Below are positions 1 through 8,167 of a DNA stretch of 64,000 nucleotides, in pieces. Below the pieces are notes generated by a model. The model saw only the letters and a list, made by a program, of their open reading frames with translations, had not been told where the DNA came from and ran no database searches. Positions within the stretch are counted from its first letter, which is position 1, and each line of letters begins with the position of its first letter. The DNA lies in assembly GCF_013179285.1 (NCBI RefSeq), contig NZ_WVNW01000001.1:930001-994000 (forward strand). The letters are read 5' to 3'. The DNA is from Roseobacter sp. HKCCD6576-2 (GTDB taxonomy: Bacteria; Pseudomonadota; Alphaproteobacteria; Rhodobacterales; Rhodobacteraceae). The position numbers were made by a program, and so were the translations under genes.

Positions 1-1
1 T

Positions 2-961
2 GTGATGCTGGCCGGGCATGGCGGGCAGAGCCTCAACAATCCCCATGCGGCGGGCCTGGATTGTGGTGCCTGCGGGGGTCACACAGGCGAGGCGAATGCC
101 CGGCTGGTGGCCAAGCTCTTGAACGACCCCCAAGTGCGGGCCGAACTGCCCGACCATGGGATCAACCTTCCCTCGGATACGGTGTTCATCGCGGCCTTGC
201 ATGATACCACCACTGATCAAGTCGCGCTGTTTGACATCGACAATGTGGTTGAGAGCCATGCCGATGACCTTGCTCAGCTGCAGAAAGCGTTGAAAGAGGC
301 GGGCGGCCTAGCCCGGGCGGAGCGCGCATCGCTTCTGTCACTTGATAAGGGTCTCGACCTGGATGGGGCGATTGCGGCCCGGGCGCGGGATTGGTCGCAG
401 GTGCGGCCCGAATGGGCGCTCGCGGGCTGCGCAGCGTTTATTGCTGCCCCGCGTCACCGGACCCAAGGCACCGATTTGGCGGGCCGCTCCTTCCTGCATT
501 CCTATGAATGGCAGGCGGATGCGGAAAACGGCTTTGGTGTTTTGGAGTTGATCCTGACGGCGCCCCTGGTCGTGGCCAGCTGGATCAACCTGCAGTATTA
601 CGGCTCTTCGGTCGACAACAAGGTCTTCGGGGCTGGCAACAAAGTCCTGCACAATGTCTCGGGCCTGGTTGGCGTTTTGGAGGGCACGGGCGGCGATCTT
701 CGGCCCGGCCTCCCCCTGCAATCGGTGCATGATGGTGAGCGGTTGATCCACGAGCCGATGCGGCTTTCCGCAGTGGTCGAAGCACCGGTCGACGCGATGA
801 ATGCGGTGATTGAGAAACATGAGGGTTTGCGGGACCTGCTGGACAATGGTTGGCTGCATCTCTTCCAGATGGATGCCAGCGGCCAAGTCGCACTCCGTTA
901 TACGGGTGATCTGACATGGGAGCCGGTTGCGGGCCTCCCAATGGATCGCGCCGTCGCCTGA
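2..961 (+). CDS. dabA: DabA-type inorganic carbon transporter subunit, C-terminal part (5' end outside window)
   Basis: This is the C-terminal 319 residues of a DUF2309/UPF0753 protein. The family (DabA) is a cytoplasmic, zinc-containing, beta-carbonic-anhydrase-like subunit that works with the NuoL-like membrane protein DabB to accumulate dissolved inorganic carbon. The visible part holds two of the expected zinc ligands: the His of GHGG at residue 6 and the Cys of LDCGACGG at residue 21. Their spacing of 15 equals the His-Cys spacing I recall for the characterised protein. The first visible GTG-ATG is inside the protein, because the conserved zinc site starts at once; the real start lies upstream of the window, where dabB would be expected. 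A hairpin with a T-rich tail follows the stop. Confidence 0.85.
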   Translation: MMLAGHGGQSLNNPHAAGLDCGACGGHTGEANARLVAKLLNDPQVRAELPDHGINLPSDTVFIAALHDTTTDQVALFDIDNVVESHADDLAQLQKALKEAGGLARAERASLLSLDKGLDLDGAIAARARDWSQVRPEWALAGCAAFIAAPRHRTQGTDLAGRSFLHSYEWQADAENGFGVLELILTAPLVVASWINLQYYGSSVDNKVFGAGNKVLHNVSGLVGVLEGTGGDLRPGLPLQSVHDGERLIHEPMRLSAVVEAPVDAMNAVIEKHEGLRDLLDNGWLHLFQMDASGQVALRYTGDLTWEPVAGLPMDRAVA

Positions 962-990
962 GCGTCATTCACGGATCAACAGGCCTGGAG

Positions 991-1020
991 GGGCGGCGTG
1001 GGGATGCGCCGCCCTTCTTT
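991..1020 (+). terminator. Rho-independent terminator after dabA
   Basis: Perfect 8-bp arms GGGCGGCG (991-998) and CGCCGCCC (1007-1014) enclose an 8-nt loop and are followed by TTCTTT. It lies 30 nt after the dabA stop. Confidence 0.7.
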
Positions 1021-1136
1021 CATGTGATGACGCGGGTCGGACGGAAGCTTGCGGAGGCGGCGAAAGTCTGACCGGAGTTCTCGTCACGGATCTAGCTCTC
1101 GGGACCAAATATTTCCCCTAGAAAACAAGATTCGGA

Positions 1137-1221
1137 TGGTGGCCGCTGTGGGACTCGAACCCACACGCCCGAAAGCCTCGGATTTTAAGTCCGGTCTGTC
1201 TACCAATTCCAGCAAGCGGCC
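1137..1221 (-). tRNA. tRNA-Leu (anticodon UAA)
   Basis: On the minus strand an 85-nt cloverleaf can be folded: acceptor arms GGCCGCT/AGCGGCC, T-arm GTGGG-TTCGAGT-CCCAC, anticodon loop CTTAAAA (anticodon TAA), a long class II variable arm as expected for leucine, and an encoded CCA end (1137-1139). It reads UUA and UUG codons. The outermost pair of the anticodon stem looks like a C-A mismatch. It lies between dabA and the next gene and is transcribed towards dabA. Confidence 0.93.
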
Positions 1222-1466
1222 ACGAGAAAAGCCATACAAGCCCGTTTCCCGAAGGTCGAGAGCTGCCGTGCAATGGACCGCAATTCCAAACAGCTCCGAC
1301 AATCAAACCGCGCCTAAAAGAGACAGGCACAACCGTCTACGGTACATCTGCCCAAGGGTTCATTCAGTCGGAAATCGCGCAACGCAGAAGATTTGCGGCA
1401 GATCAAGGCAGCTGAAATTTTTCAAGTCATACTAATATTTGGAAACGCGCCAATCTGACGGAGGCC

Positions 1467-2246
1467 ATGATGGTCCGACAACGCAAAGAATTGCTAACCG
1501 TCACACCGCCCACATTGGAGCGGTTTGGATTTGATCAGATTGACCAGGCCCTAGCGATAACCGGGCCTGCCATGCGGCGCGACTGGCTGTTGGCGCGGTT
1601 TCAGGAAGGGCTGCAATTGCGCATGCTGCGGGCGCCCGACCTGGGTCTCATCGCCTTCACGCCTGGCCGGGCGGCCTGGGTGCCGATTGCCGGCGCCGAA
1701 GAGGCCGTGGTGGTGCATGACCTCCGTGTTGGGGCGCAGTCGACCGCCCCCGAGACGGTCCGCCGATTGTGGACTGCGGTGGAGGAGTGGGCGCGGTTTT
1801 ACGGATTTTCGTCGGTTCTGGCGCTCTCGGGTTCGGCCCTCGGCCTGATCCCGCCGGATATGATCACCGGGCGGCGCTATGTCTGTCTGGACGAGGGGCC
1901 GGGGAAGACCCGGTTGATGGGGAAGGTTCTACAGGGGCCGATCTCTCTGCCACGGATTCCGAAAGATTGGGCGCTCCGCGCGGAACGTCTTGGGCCGGGC
2001 CTCGTGGTCCAAAGCACCGGGCTGTCTTCAGATTTGGAGGCGCGTGCGGAAGCCCTTCTGGGGCTGGCGCGGGCTGATGGTTTGGCGGCGCGTCATGAGC
2101 GTCTGGATTCGGCGCAAGCGGCGCGGACACGGGCGGTTGCCCCTTCGGCGCTCTTCTCCGTCGTACTTGATGGCGAGGTGATCGCCAGTGACGGGCTTTC
2201 CGAGGTGCAGATTTGGACCGCGATCCGCCGACGGCTTGACGGGTAA
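1467..2246 (+). CDS. Hypothetical protein, degenerate GNAT/YoaP-like
   Basis: 259 residues. I do not recognise it firmly. The middle part (about residues 55-150, with GLIAFTPGRAAWVPI followed by a helix and FYGFSSVLALSG) resembles the acetyltransferase half of YoaP-type proteins. The C-terminal part (about 175-258, ending FSVVLDGEVIASDGLSEVQI) resembles the thioredoxin-like YoaP domain. The acetyl-CoA loop (Q/RxxGxG/A) of active GNAT enzymes is not evident and no CxxC is present, so enzymatic activity is doubtful. GGAGG sits 2 nt before the ATG at 1467 and 5 nt before the ATG at 1470, so the second ATG is the more likely start. It converges on apt with a 9-nt gap. Confidence 0.6.
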   Translation: MMVRQRKELLTVTPPTLERFGFDQIDQALAITGPAMRRDWLLARFQEGLQLRMLRAPDLGLIAFTPGRAAWVPIAGAEEAVVVHDLRVGAQSTAPETVRRLWTAVEEWARFYGFSSVLALSGSALGLIPPDMITGRRYVCLDEGPGKTRLMGKVLQGPISLPRIPKDWALRAERLGPGLVVQSTGLSSDLEARAEALLGLARADGLAARHERLDSAQAARTRAVAPSALFSVVLDGEVIASDGLSEVQIWTAIRRRLDG

Positions 2247-2255
2247 GCCTTTGGA

Positions 2256-2795
2256 TCAGGCGCCTGCGTAGCTGCAAAGCGCATGGACGGACATACCCAT
2301 CGTCTCCAGCTTGGCCCGCCCGCCGAGATCCGGCAAATCCACTACGAAAGCGGTGCCGACAACCTGCGCGCCCAAACGTTCGATCAGTTTGATCCCGGCC
2401 TCGGCGGTGCCGCCAGTCGCCAGAAGATCATCGACCAGCAAGACGGCCTCGCCCGGGCTGAAGGAATCGTCATGGATCTCGACCGTGGCCTGGCCGTATT
2501 CCAACTCGTAATCCTGCGAGATGGTCTTGGCCGGCAGCTTGCCGGCCTTGCGGATCGGCACGAAGCCTTTGGAGAGTTGATGCGCCACCGCGCCGCCCAG
2601 GATGAAGCCCCGCGCCTCAAGCCCCGCAACTTTATCGATCTGTTGCCCGACAAATGGGGCCAGGAGTTGGTCCACCGCCAAGCGAAATCCGCGCGGATCT
2701 TGGAACAAGGTGGTGACGTCGCGGAATAGGATGCCCTCATGCGGGAAATCTGGGATCGTGCGGATGTAGTCTTGCACCTGTTTTTGGTCGAGCAT
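2256..2795 (-). CDS. apt: Adenine phosphoribosyltransferase
   Basis: 179 residues, the usual length. It makes AMP from adenine and PRPP in the cytoplasm. The PRPP-binding motif [14 protein letters not shown] is present at about residues 118-131, the N-terminus [20 protein letters not shown] is typical, and the family signature [11 protein letters not shown] lies near residue 58. The start at 2795 gives the standard N-terminus. MTA phosphorylase (mtnP), which releases adenine, is encoded on the same strand upstream, so the two would form a salvage route from methylthioadenosine to AMP. Confidence 0.96.
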   Translation of the reverse strand: MLDQKQVQDYIRTIPDFPHEGILFRDVTTLFQDPRGFRLAVDQLLAPFVGQQIDKVAGLEARGFILGGAVAHQLSKGFVPIRKAGKLPAKTISQDYELEYGQATVEIHDDSFSPGEAVLLVDDLLATGGTAEAGIKLIERLGAQVVGTAFVVDLPDLGGRAKLETMGMSVHALCSYAGA

Positions 2796-2873
2796 CTGCG
2801 AGCGGGTCCTTTGCGTGGGCGGCCGGGGGGAGTGTAGCGGCTTCGGCCTTTGGGAACAGCGTTTATCGCTGCG

Positions 2874-3536
2874 TCATAGGCGGGGGTAGTGGCGTCGAAG
2901 CGCTTCCAGGTCTTGGCCGGACAGCCGGGTGACGGAATTGCTCTCTTCCGAGAAAATCGAGCGGCGATAGGCGGGGGAGGCGATATCGGTATGCAGGCCG
3001 AGCGCCTGGACAAGCTCTTCGAGCACGACACTCGCGATCTCGCGGCGGCGGATATCCCGGCTGATAGCGATGGCGGCGGCGGTGATTTCATCGCCACGCG
3101 AGCGGAGCGCGACACGGCCGATGGAGATGTTCGTGCCATCCAACTCCCCATTGCCGGTGCCGGTAATCTGCCCGCCTTGCGCGGTGTCGAGCAGGTAGAC
3201 GGGGATATCGAACTCACCCTCATAGACCCGTTCCAGGAACAGCCGCGCGCCGGAGCCGTTGATCTCATCAATTGCCTGATCCAGCGCAGTATCCACCAGA
3301 TCGAGCTTGTAGCTTGGGAAGGTGAAGCCAACCTGCGCAATACCAACGCGCAGGCGCAACTGCTGCGCTTCGGGCCAGCGGATTTGTGGCTTGGAGCAGG
3401 CGCCATCGGGTTCTGCACCGCAGGTGACCAGGCGGTAAAACGCCTCGTCGCTGATCAATCCGGGGACGGCGATGAATTCCTGTGCCGCCACGGGCAACGG
3501 GACGAGAGCGGCAAGAAATGTGCGGCGGGTCAGCAT
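2874..3536 (-). CDS. Exported DUF2927 protein, metalloprotease-like
   Basis: 220 residues. The start at the ATG 3536 gives MLTRRTFLAALVPLPVAAQ, a signal peptide with a likely cleavage after AAA/VAA; the reading frame stays open upstream but that part is Arg/Pro-rich and unlike a coding start. The C-terminal block with VLEELVQALGL, YRRSIFSEE and VTRLSGQDLEALRRHY is the DUF2927 signature. The family is annotated as secreted or periplasmic proteins of unknown function with an Asp/Glu-rich protease-like core; the usual HExxH is replaced by EELVQALG here. No partner gene is obvious. Confidence 0.82.
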   Translation of the reverse strand: MLTRRTFLAALVPLPVAAQEFIAVPGLISDEAFYRLVTCGAEPDGACSKPQIRWPEAQQLRLRVGIAQVGFTFPSYKLDLVDTALDQAIDEINGSGARLFLERVYEGEFDIPVYLLDTAQGGQITGTGNGELDGTNISIGRVALRSRGDEITAAAIAISRDIRRREIASVVLEELVQALGLHTDIASPAYRRSIFSEESNSVTRLSGQDLEALRRHYPRL

Positions 3537-3604
3537 GGGGTATGTGATGGGCGAGCGTGGCGCCGGGTTCAAGTTGCAAACGGGCACTTTGGTGGAACTG
3601 TTGC

Positions 3605-3647
3605 GCGGAGGGCGCGCGCCGTCACGCCCCCTTCGGGAGCCCTCCGC
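3605..3647. terminator. Hairpin downstream of the mtnP operon
   Basis: Perfect 9-bp arms GCGGAGGGC (3605-3613) and GCCCTCCGC (3639-3647) in the 150-nt gap between the LysE gene and the DUF2927 gene. There is no clear U-tract, so it may be an RNA-stabilising end rather than a classical terminator. Confidence 0.45.
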
Positions 3648-3686
3648 CGCGCGCGTTGCCACGGCTGTGCCGCGTCCGGTGGCGCG

Positions 3687-4319
3687 TTACGCTTGGGCGC
3701 GGCGGAGTGTTGCGGTCAGCACGCCCATGCCAATCAATGTGGCGCCGCCCGCGCGGGTCAGCCAGGGGATCACGCCGGGCCGGGTCAGGCGGCTGCGGAG
3801 TTGATCGGCGAGCAGCGCATAGGCCAGGGCGTTGATCGTCGCCAGCGCCACAAAGGTGCTGATCAGGATGGCGAATTGCGGGATCAGCGCCGCGTTCGGA
3901 TCGATGAATTGCGGCACGAAGGCAATGAAAAATGCAATCGATTTCGGGTTCAGGGCGGTCACAGTGGCGGCATGGCCGAAGGTTTTTCCGGCCGTGATCT
4001 CGGATGTGTTTGGCAAATGGGTCAGACCGGAGGCGCTCGCAGAGCGGATCAGCTTGATCCCAAGCCAGATCAGGTAAAGCGCGCCGGCCCATTTCAGGAT
4101 TGTGAAGAGCGTGGCCGAGGCCAAGACCAACGCGCCAAGCCCGGCCAGCGAAGCGGTCATCGCCACCAGATCACCAACAGCCACCCCGGCGGCGGTGGAG
4201 ACGGCGACCCGGCGGCCTTGGCTGAGGGCATAGGACAGGACCAGAAGCACCGTTGGCCCGGGGATCAGCAGCAAAGCGGTTGAGGCCGCGGTAAAGGCCA
4301 ACCAAATCTCGAAACTCAT
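3687..4319 (-). CDS. LysE/RhtB-family amino acid exporter
   Basis: 210 residues with about six hydrophobic segments, the size and layout of LysE translocators, which export amino acids or their derivatives across the inner membrane. The N-terminal signature LLLIPGPTVLLVLSYAL-SQG followed by GVAVGDLV is clear, as is the central ALNPKSIAFFIAFVPQF. It overlaps the upstream YeiB-like gene by 4 nt (ATGA), so the two are probably translationally coupled, and it is the last gene of the mtnP operon. The substrate cannot be told from the sequence. Confidence 0.93.
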   Translation of the reverse strand: MSFEIWLAFTAASTALLLIPGPTVLLVLSYALSQGRRVAVSTAAGVAVGDLVAMTASLAGLGALVLASATLFTILKWAGALYLIWLGIKLIRSASASGLTHLPNTSEITAGKTFGHAATVTALNPKSIAFFIAFVPQFIDPNAALIPQFAILISTFVALATINALAYALLADQLRSRLTRPGVIPWLTRAGGATLIGMGVLTATLRRAQA

Positions 4320-5344
4320 CTTCGATCTCCTTCTGCGACCGGGTGACGCGACAGCGCCCGCATCGCCGCCTCAAGCGGTCCATATCGGGCAACGAACTGC
4401 CAAGCCCAGGCATAGACCACGGTCAAAGCGATAAAACCGGAGCTAATCCAGAAGACCTCTGCCGGGTCAAGCTGCCCGTTCAGCAGGCCGATTTCATCCA
4501 TCACACCCATGCCCAGATAGATATGCGCGAAGTAGAGCGTCAGGGCTTGGCGCCCCGGACGGGTGAACCAGCCGAGCACTTTGCCGAGATAGGAGGCCAC
4601 CAGAAGGGCGGCCCCAATAGCCGCAACCGCTCTCCCTGAGGCCGCGAGCATATAGGCGGGACCGGGCGGGACCGGGGCAGTGGTCAGCAATTCGGCCAGT
4701 TCGGGGTCAGTGGCCGCAAGCAGGCCCGCCAGCCAGGGGGTGATGAGCGCAACCGCACTCCCCCAAAGCAGCAACTGAATTTGGACCCGGCGCTGCGCCA
4801 AATTCATCCGTCCAAGCGCCATGCCGATTAGGAAAAACGCGGCCCATGGGATAACCGGATGCCAGCCATTGTAGAATGTGTGGCGGAGAAACCCGGGTAG
4901 GGTCCAGAAATCCGCATATGTAAGCGTCTGCCAATCCCACCCGCGCTCATAGTTGAACAGGATAAGTCCGATCAGCGCGGCCAGAATGAACCCCGCAGCG
5001 CCGAGCCAAAGCATGCGGGTGGAGGCGGCGACAAACATCAGTGCGACCAGGAAGTAGACCGCGTAAAAATGCAGGATATCGGCGTCGAACAGCACCATAT
5101 TGGCCATGCCGAGGACGAAAAGCAGCCCGGCGCGGATCAGGGTCCCCCGCATCTCGCCGCGCCCGAGGGCGAAGCCTACACCCGCCAGGACCACAAAAAG
5201 CGCCGCCGCGCGGCCCTCCAGCAATCCGGTGAAGGCGGAGTAGATGTCGTCCCCCGGCACCACCTGCGCGGCGAGCCGGAAATTTACAAAGACCATCCCG
5301 GCAAAAGCCGCAAAGCGCGCCAGATCAAGCCCGTCGAGCCTCAC
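4316..5344 (-). CDS. YeiB-like multi-pass membrane protein (DUF418-type)
   Basis: 342 residues with about ten hydrophobic segments. The N-terminus RLDGLDLARFAAFAGMVFVNF is the hallmark of the YeiB/DUF418 and related acyltransferase-like membrane proteins; the C-terminal RQALTLYFAHIYLGMGV fits the DUF418 end. The function of this group is unknown. It overlaps mtnP by 4 nt upstream and the LysE gene by 4 nt downstream, so all three are likely to be made together. Confidence 0.75.
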   Translation of the reverse strand: MRLDGLDLARFAAFAGMVFVNFRLAAQVVPGDDIYSAFTGLLEGRAAALFVVLAGVGFALGRGEMRGTLIRAGLLFVLGMANMVLFDADILHFYAVYFLVALMFVAASTRMLWLGAAGFILAALIGLILFNYERGWDWQTLTYADFWTLPGFLRHTFYNGWHPVIPWAAFFLIGMALGRMNLAQRRVQIQLLLWGSAVALITPWLAGLLAATDPELAELLTTAPVPPGPAYMLAASGRAVAAIGAALLVASYLGKVLGWFTRPGRQALTLYFAHIYLGMGVMDEIGLLNGQLDPAEVFWISSGFIALTVVYAWAWQFVARYGPLEAAMRALSRHPVAEGDRR

Positions 5345-6210
5345 AAAACCCGCCCGGCCACGGCCGAGAGCCTCTCAACCATCGCCGGATCACGCTTGTC
5401 GGGCGCGGTCAGGATCGCGAACTCCAAAGCGCGGTCGCAGCCATGCGGGCAGGGCGCGCGCTCGGGCCCCAAGAGGTCTGGCAGTTTGGAAACCAGGGAT
5501 TTCGCTTTGCCGGCATTGCCGCTCAGTGTCGCAATGATCTCTGCGATATCAACCTCGCCATGATCGGGATGCCAACTGTCATAGTCGGTGATCATCGCCA
5601 CCGAGGCATAGCAAAGCTCCGCTTCGCGCGCCAACTTCGCCTCCGGCATGTTCGTCATGCCGATGACGTCGCAGCCCCAGGCGTCGCGATACATGATCGA
5701 CTCTGCGAGGGAGGAAAACTGCGGCCCCTCCATCGCCAGATAGGTGCCGCCGTCATGGACGGTGATGTCCGACGCATGCGCCGCCTCAAGACAGGCCGCG
5801 CCAAGTCGGGCGCAGGTTGGATGGGCGACGCTAACATGACCGACAAGGCCGGGGCCGAAGAAGCTCTTCTCGCGGGCAATCGTCCGGTCAATGAATTGAT
5901 CCACAATGACAAAATCACCCGGCGCCATCTCTTCCCGAAATGACCCGCAAGCCGAGACCGAAATCAGATCCGTCACGCCCAAGCGCTTCAACGCATCGAT
6001 ATTTGCGCGATAAGGCACCGACGAAGGCGTATGCACGTGACCCCGGCCATGACGCGGCAGAAACGCCATTTTGACGCCGTCTAAACGCCCAACCAAAATC
6101 GCATCAGAGGGCGCGCCGAAGGGGCTGGCGACCTCCGTCCAGGTTGCATCCTCAAGCCCGTCAATCTCATAGACGCCCGAGCCGCCAATGACGCCGATCA
6201 TCGTCTCCAT
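5341..6210 (-). CDS. mtnP: S-methyl-5'-thioadenosine phosphorylase
   Basis: 289 residues. The enzyme splits methylthioadenosine (from polyamine or acyl-homoserine-lactone synthesis) into adenine and methylthioribose-1-phosphate. Motifs include IGVIGGSGVYEIDGL at the N-terminus, PRHGRGHVHTPSSVPYRANI, SACGSFREEMAPGDFVIVDQFID, and the base/ribose site TYLAMEGPQFSSLAES with GMTNMPEAKLAREAELCYA. The start at 6210 is supported by GAGGGG 8 nt upstream; an internal ATG at 6201 is an alternative. It heads an operon with the YeiB-like and LysE-type membrane proteins. Confidence 0.96.
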   Translation of the reverse strand: METMIGVIGGSGVYEIDGLEDATWTEVASPFGAPSDAILVGRLDGVKMAFLPRHGRGHVHTPSSVPYRANIDALKRLGVTDLISVSACGSFREEMAPGDFVIVDQFIDRTIAREKSFFGPGLVGHVSVAHPTCARLGAACLEAAHASDITVHDGGTYLAMEGPQFSSLAESIMYRDAWGCDVIGMTNMPEAKLAREAELCYASVAMITDYDSWHPDHGEVDIAEIIATLSGNAGKAKSLVSKLPDLLGPERAPCPHGCDRALEFAILTAPDKRDPAMVERLSAVAGRVL

Positions 6211-6322
6211 CTGTCGTCCCCTCGCATCCGGTTTGTGATCAAGCTATCGGCAGAGGAGCGGGCCGACAACCGCTCCGGGCGCTCCCCCACTCATCGTGGC
6301 AATGCGCCGACCATGTGCAAGG

Positions 6323-6928
6323 TCACTCTCCAGGTCGAGAGAGTGAAAAGACCTCCTCGACCGCCGTGTAATCGCGATAGCCAAGCCGGGCCAACGGACG
6401 GAATTTGGTGACGTCGAAGATCCCGTCGACCAGGCAATCTTCCCGCAAATGTACGCCCGTGACCTCGCCAAACACCACGAAATTTGCTGCCCCCGGCAGC
6501 TGGACGATTTGCGTCAGTTTGCATTCCAGATTGGCCGGTGCGTTGGCCACGCGGGAACAGGCGATCGTCTCGCATTCGGCGCGCGCAATCCCGGCCAGCG
6601 CGAATTCGTCGGTTTCCTTCGTCCAGTCGCCCGAGGTCTGGTTCATCCCGTCGCGGGCCGCATATTCCACGATATTGACGCAGAAGACGCCGGTGTCGCG
6701 GATATTGGCGACGCTGTCCTTGGTATCGCCCCGGTCAGGTTTCGCAGCGGTGGAGGCGAACATCACCTGCGGCGGGACATAAGCGACGGCGTTGAAAAAG
6801 GAGTAGGGCGCTAGGTTCTCGGATCCGTCTGCGGCGCGTGTGGAAATCCATCCGATCGGGCGCGGCGTCACCACGGCGTTGAACGGGTTATGCGGCAGCC
6901 CATGGCCGTCTTCTGGTCTGTAGAACAT
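6323..6928 (-). CDS. Flavin reductase-like FMN-binding protein
   Basis: 201 residues. The sequence matches the flavin-reductase-like (split barrel) family: an N-terminal FNAVVTPRPIGWISTRAADG, the FMN-site stretch NLAPYSFFNAVAYVPPQVMFAS and FCVNIVEYAARDGMNQTS. Such proteins bind FMN and reduce it, or serve as partners of flavin monooxygenases; the specific role is unknown. It is 112 nt upstream of mtnP on the same strand and divergent from the acetyltransferase gene at 7012, so the 83-nt gap between the two starts should hold both promoters. Confidence 0.85.
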   Translation of the reverse strand: MFYRPEDGHGLPHNPFNAVVTPRPIGWISTRAADGSENLAPYSFFNAVAYVPPQVMFASTAAKPDRGDTKDSVANIRDTGVFCVNIVEYAARDGMNQTSGDWTKETDEFALAGIARAECETIACSRVANAPANLECKLTQIVQLPGAANFVVFGEVTGVHLREDCLVDGIFDVTKFRPLARLGYRDYTAVEEVFSLSRPGE

Positions 6929-7011
6929 GGTCGATAAGCCTCTCTAATTTGGCAAGGAGTTAGCCGCGTGTTAGGGCCAAGGCCAGAGACAAATGAACGA
7001 CACGGGCCTCC

Positions 7012-7494
7012 ATGTATCACCTGCTCCGCGAAGAGCCTGATGACCGATGGGAGGTCGAGGCGCTTTACGATCTATGTTTCGCGCCCGGGCGCGAGGCGCT
7101 GTCGAGCTATCGTCTGCGCGATGGCGTGCCCGCGGTGCGCGATCTCTGCCATGTGGCGCGGGATGGCGATGGCATCTTGGCGGGTGCGGTGCGGTTTTGG
7201 CCTATTCGTGTGGGGGAATCTGGCGTGGAGGCGTTGTTGCTCGGCCCCATCGCGGTGCATCCGACCCGCCAAGGCGAGGGGTTGGGCGGATTATTGATGG
7301 AGCAGGGGCTCAGCCGCGCGCGCGAGGCCGGTTGGTCCCGCGTGATGCTGGTCGGCGATGCGCCGTATTATGCGAAGTTCGGCTTTCTGCCGCTTCGGGG
7401 CGTACAGATGCCGCCGCCGACAAACCCAGATCGGGTCCTTGGCCTTGGCGATTGGCCGGGTGTGACCGGGCAGGTCATGTCTTGGGCTCACTAG
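7012..7494 (+). CDS. GNAT-family N-acetyltransferase
   Basis: 160 residues. The acetyl-CoA-binding block LLLGPIAVHPTRQGEGLGGLLMEQGL (motif A, with QGEGLG in place of the consensus RxxGxG/A) lies at about residues 85-108, followed by the beta-bulge VMLVGDAPYYAKFGF typical of YhbS-like acetyltransferases. The substrate is unknown. It converges on the cytochrome b561 gene with a 30-nt gap in which I see no hairpin. Confidence 0.88.
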   Translation: MYHLLREEPDDRWEVEALYDLCFAPGREALSSYRLRDGVPAVRDLCHVARDGDGILAGAVRFWPIRVGESGVEALLLGPIAVHPTRQGEGLGGLLMEQGLSRAREAGWSRVMLVGDAPYYAKFGFLPLRGVQMPPPTNPDRVLGLGDWPGVTGQVMSWAH

Positions 7495-7524
7495 GCGAGG
7501 GCGACCTGCACCCCGTGCGCGGAC

Positions 7525-8058
7525 TTATCCCTGCCGATTGCCGAACCACATGCGGCGCAGCAATCCGTCGCGGCGGATGAAATGGTGATAAAGGGCTGCG
7601 CCGACATGGGCGAGGATCAAGAGCCCCAAAACCGTGGCCAGGGCGCCATGCACGGCACGGGGCGGAAAGGCGGAGAAATCAACGGGTAACGGATCGCCCG
7701 AGCCGCCAAATACAATCGCTGGCAGACCGGCCATGACCGAGATCGCAATGCCCGAGCCACACATGGCGAAAACGACCAGATAGAACAGCCAATGGGCGGC
7801 ACGCGCGCCCTTGTTCAGTACCGCATTACCAATATCGGCCTCGGGTGGCTTTGCAGTGACCAAGCGCACGATCAACCGGGTCAGCATCAGCGCCAGGATC
7901 GCGATGCCCATCCCCATATGCATGCGGAGTGAGATCAACTTGAACGGGTCGTCATTTGGCGTCGCCGCCAGGACCTGCCCGCCCATGATCAAACCACCGA
8001 TGATCATCGCGGCGAGAAGCCAGTGTAATGTGACAAGGATCGGATGATAGCGGGTCAT
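7525..8058 (-). CDS. Cytochrome b561-type membrane haem protein
   Basis: 177 residues with four membrane helices. The start at 8058 gives MTRYHPILVTLHWLLAAMII; the longer open frame upstream runs through the operator and into the divergent marR and is not coding. Haem-ligand histidines are placed as expected: LHWLL in helix 1, LRMHMGMGI in helix 2, AAHWLFYLV in helix 3 and ILAHVGAALYHHFI in helix 4. Such proteins carry electrons from ubiquinol, some to superoxide or hydrogen peroxide. It is divergent from a MarR gene, and its likely -10 (TATACT, 8095-8100 on the minus strand) lies just beside the palindrome at 8111-8136. Confidence 0.93.
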   Translation of the reverse strand: MTRYHPILVTLHWLLAAMIIGGLIMGGQVLAATPNDDPFKLISLRMHMGMGIAILALMLTRLIVRLVTAKPPEADIGNAVLNKGARAAHWLFYLVVFAMCGSGIAISVMAGLPAIVFGGSGDPLPVDFSAFPPRAVHGALATVLGLLILAHVGAALYHHFIRRDGLLRRMWFGNRQG

Positions 8059-8110
8059 AAGCTGTACCTTTCGATCTGCACTGAGTCGGGTGACAGTATA
8101 TCTTGCTGAC

Positions 8111-8136
8111 GCTATTGTTGCCATGGCAACAGTAGC
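8111..8136. promoter_or_regulatory. Palindromic operator between cytochrome b561 and marR
   Basis: A 26-bp inverted repeat with one mismatched pair (8115/8132); its core TGTTGCCATGGCAACA (8116-8131) is a perfect 16-bp palindrome. It sits in the 109-nt divergent gap, where the -35 region of the cytochrome promoter would be. Size and symmetry fit a MarR dimer site, so autoregulation by the neighbouring MarR and control of the cytochrome are inferred. Confidence 0.75.
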
Positions 8137-8167
8137 GTAGCCGCGCGAGGCGAGTTGAGGCGCTGGT

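Noticed and set aside
1137-1221. tRNA-Leu as an integration site of a mobile element
   Set aside because: I found no integrase gene and no repeat of the tRNA 3' end within the window.
2889-4283. 464-codon plus-strand frame across the DUF2927 and LysE genes
   Set aside because: It spans an intergenic hairpin and two well-supported minus-strand genes and is low-complexity.
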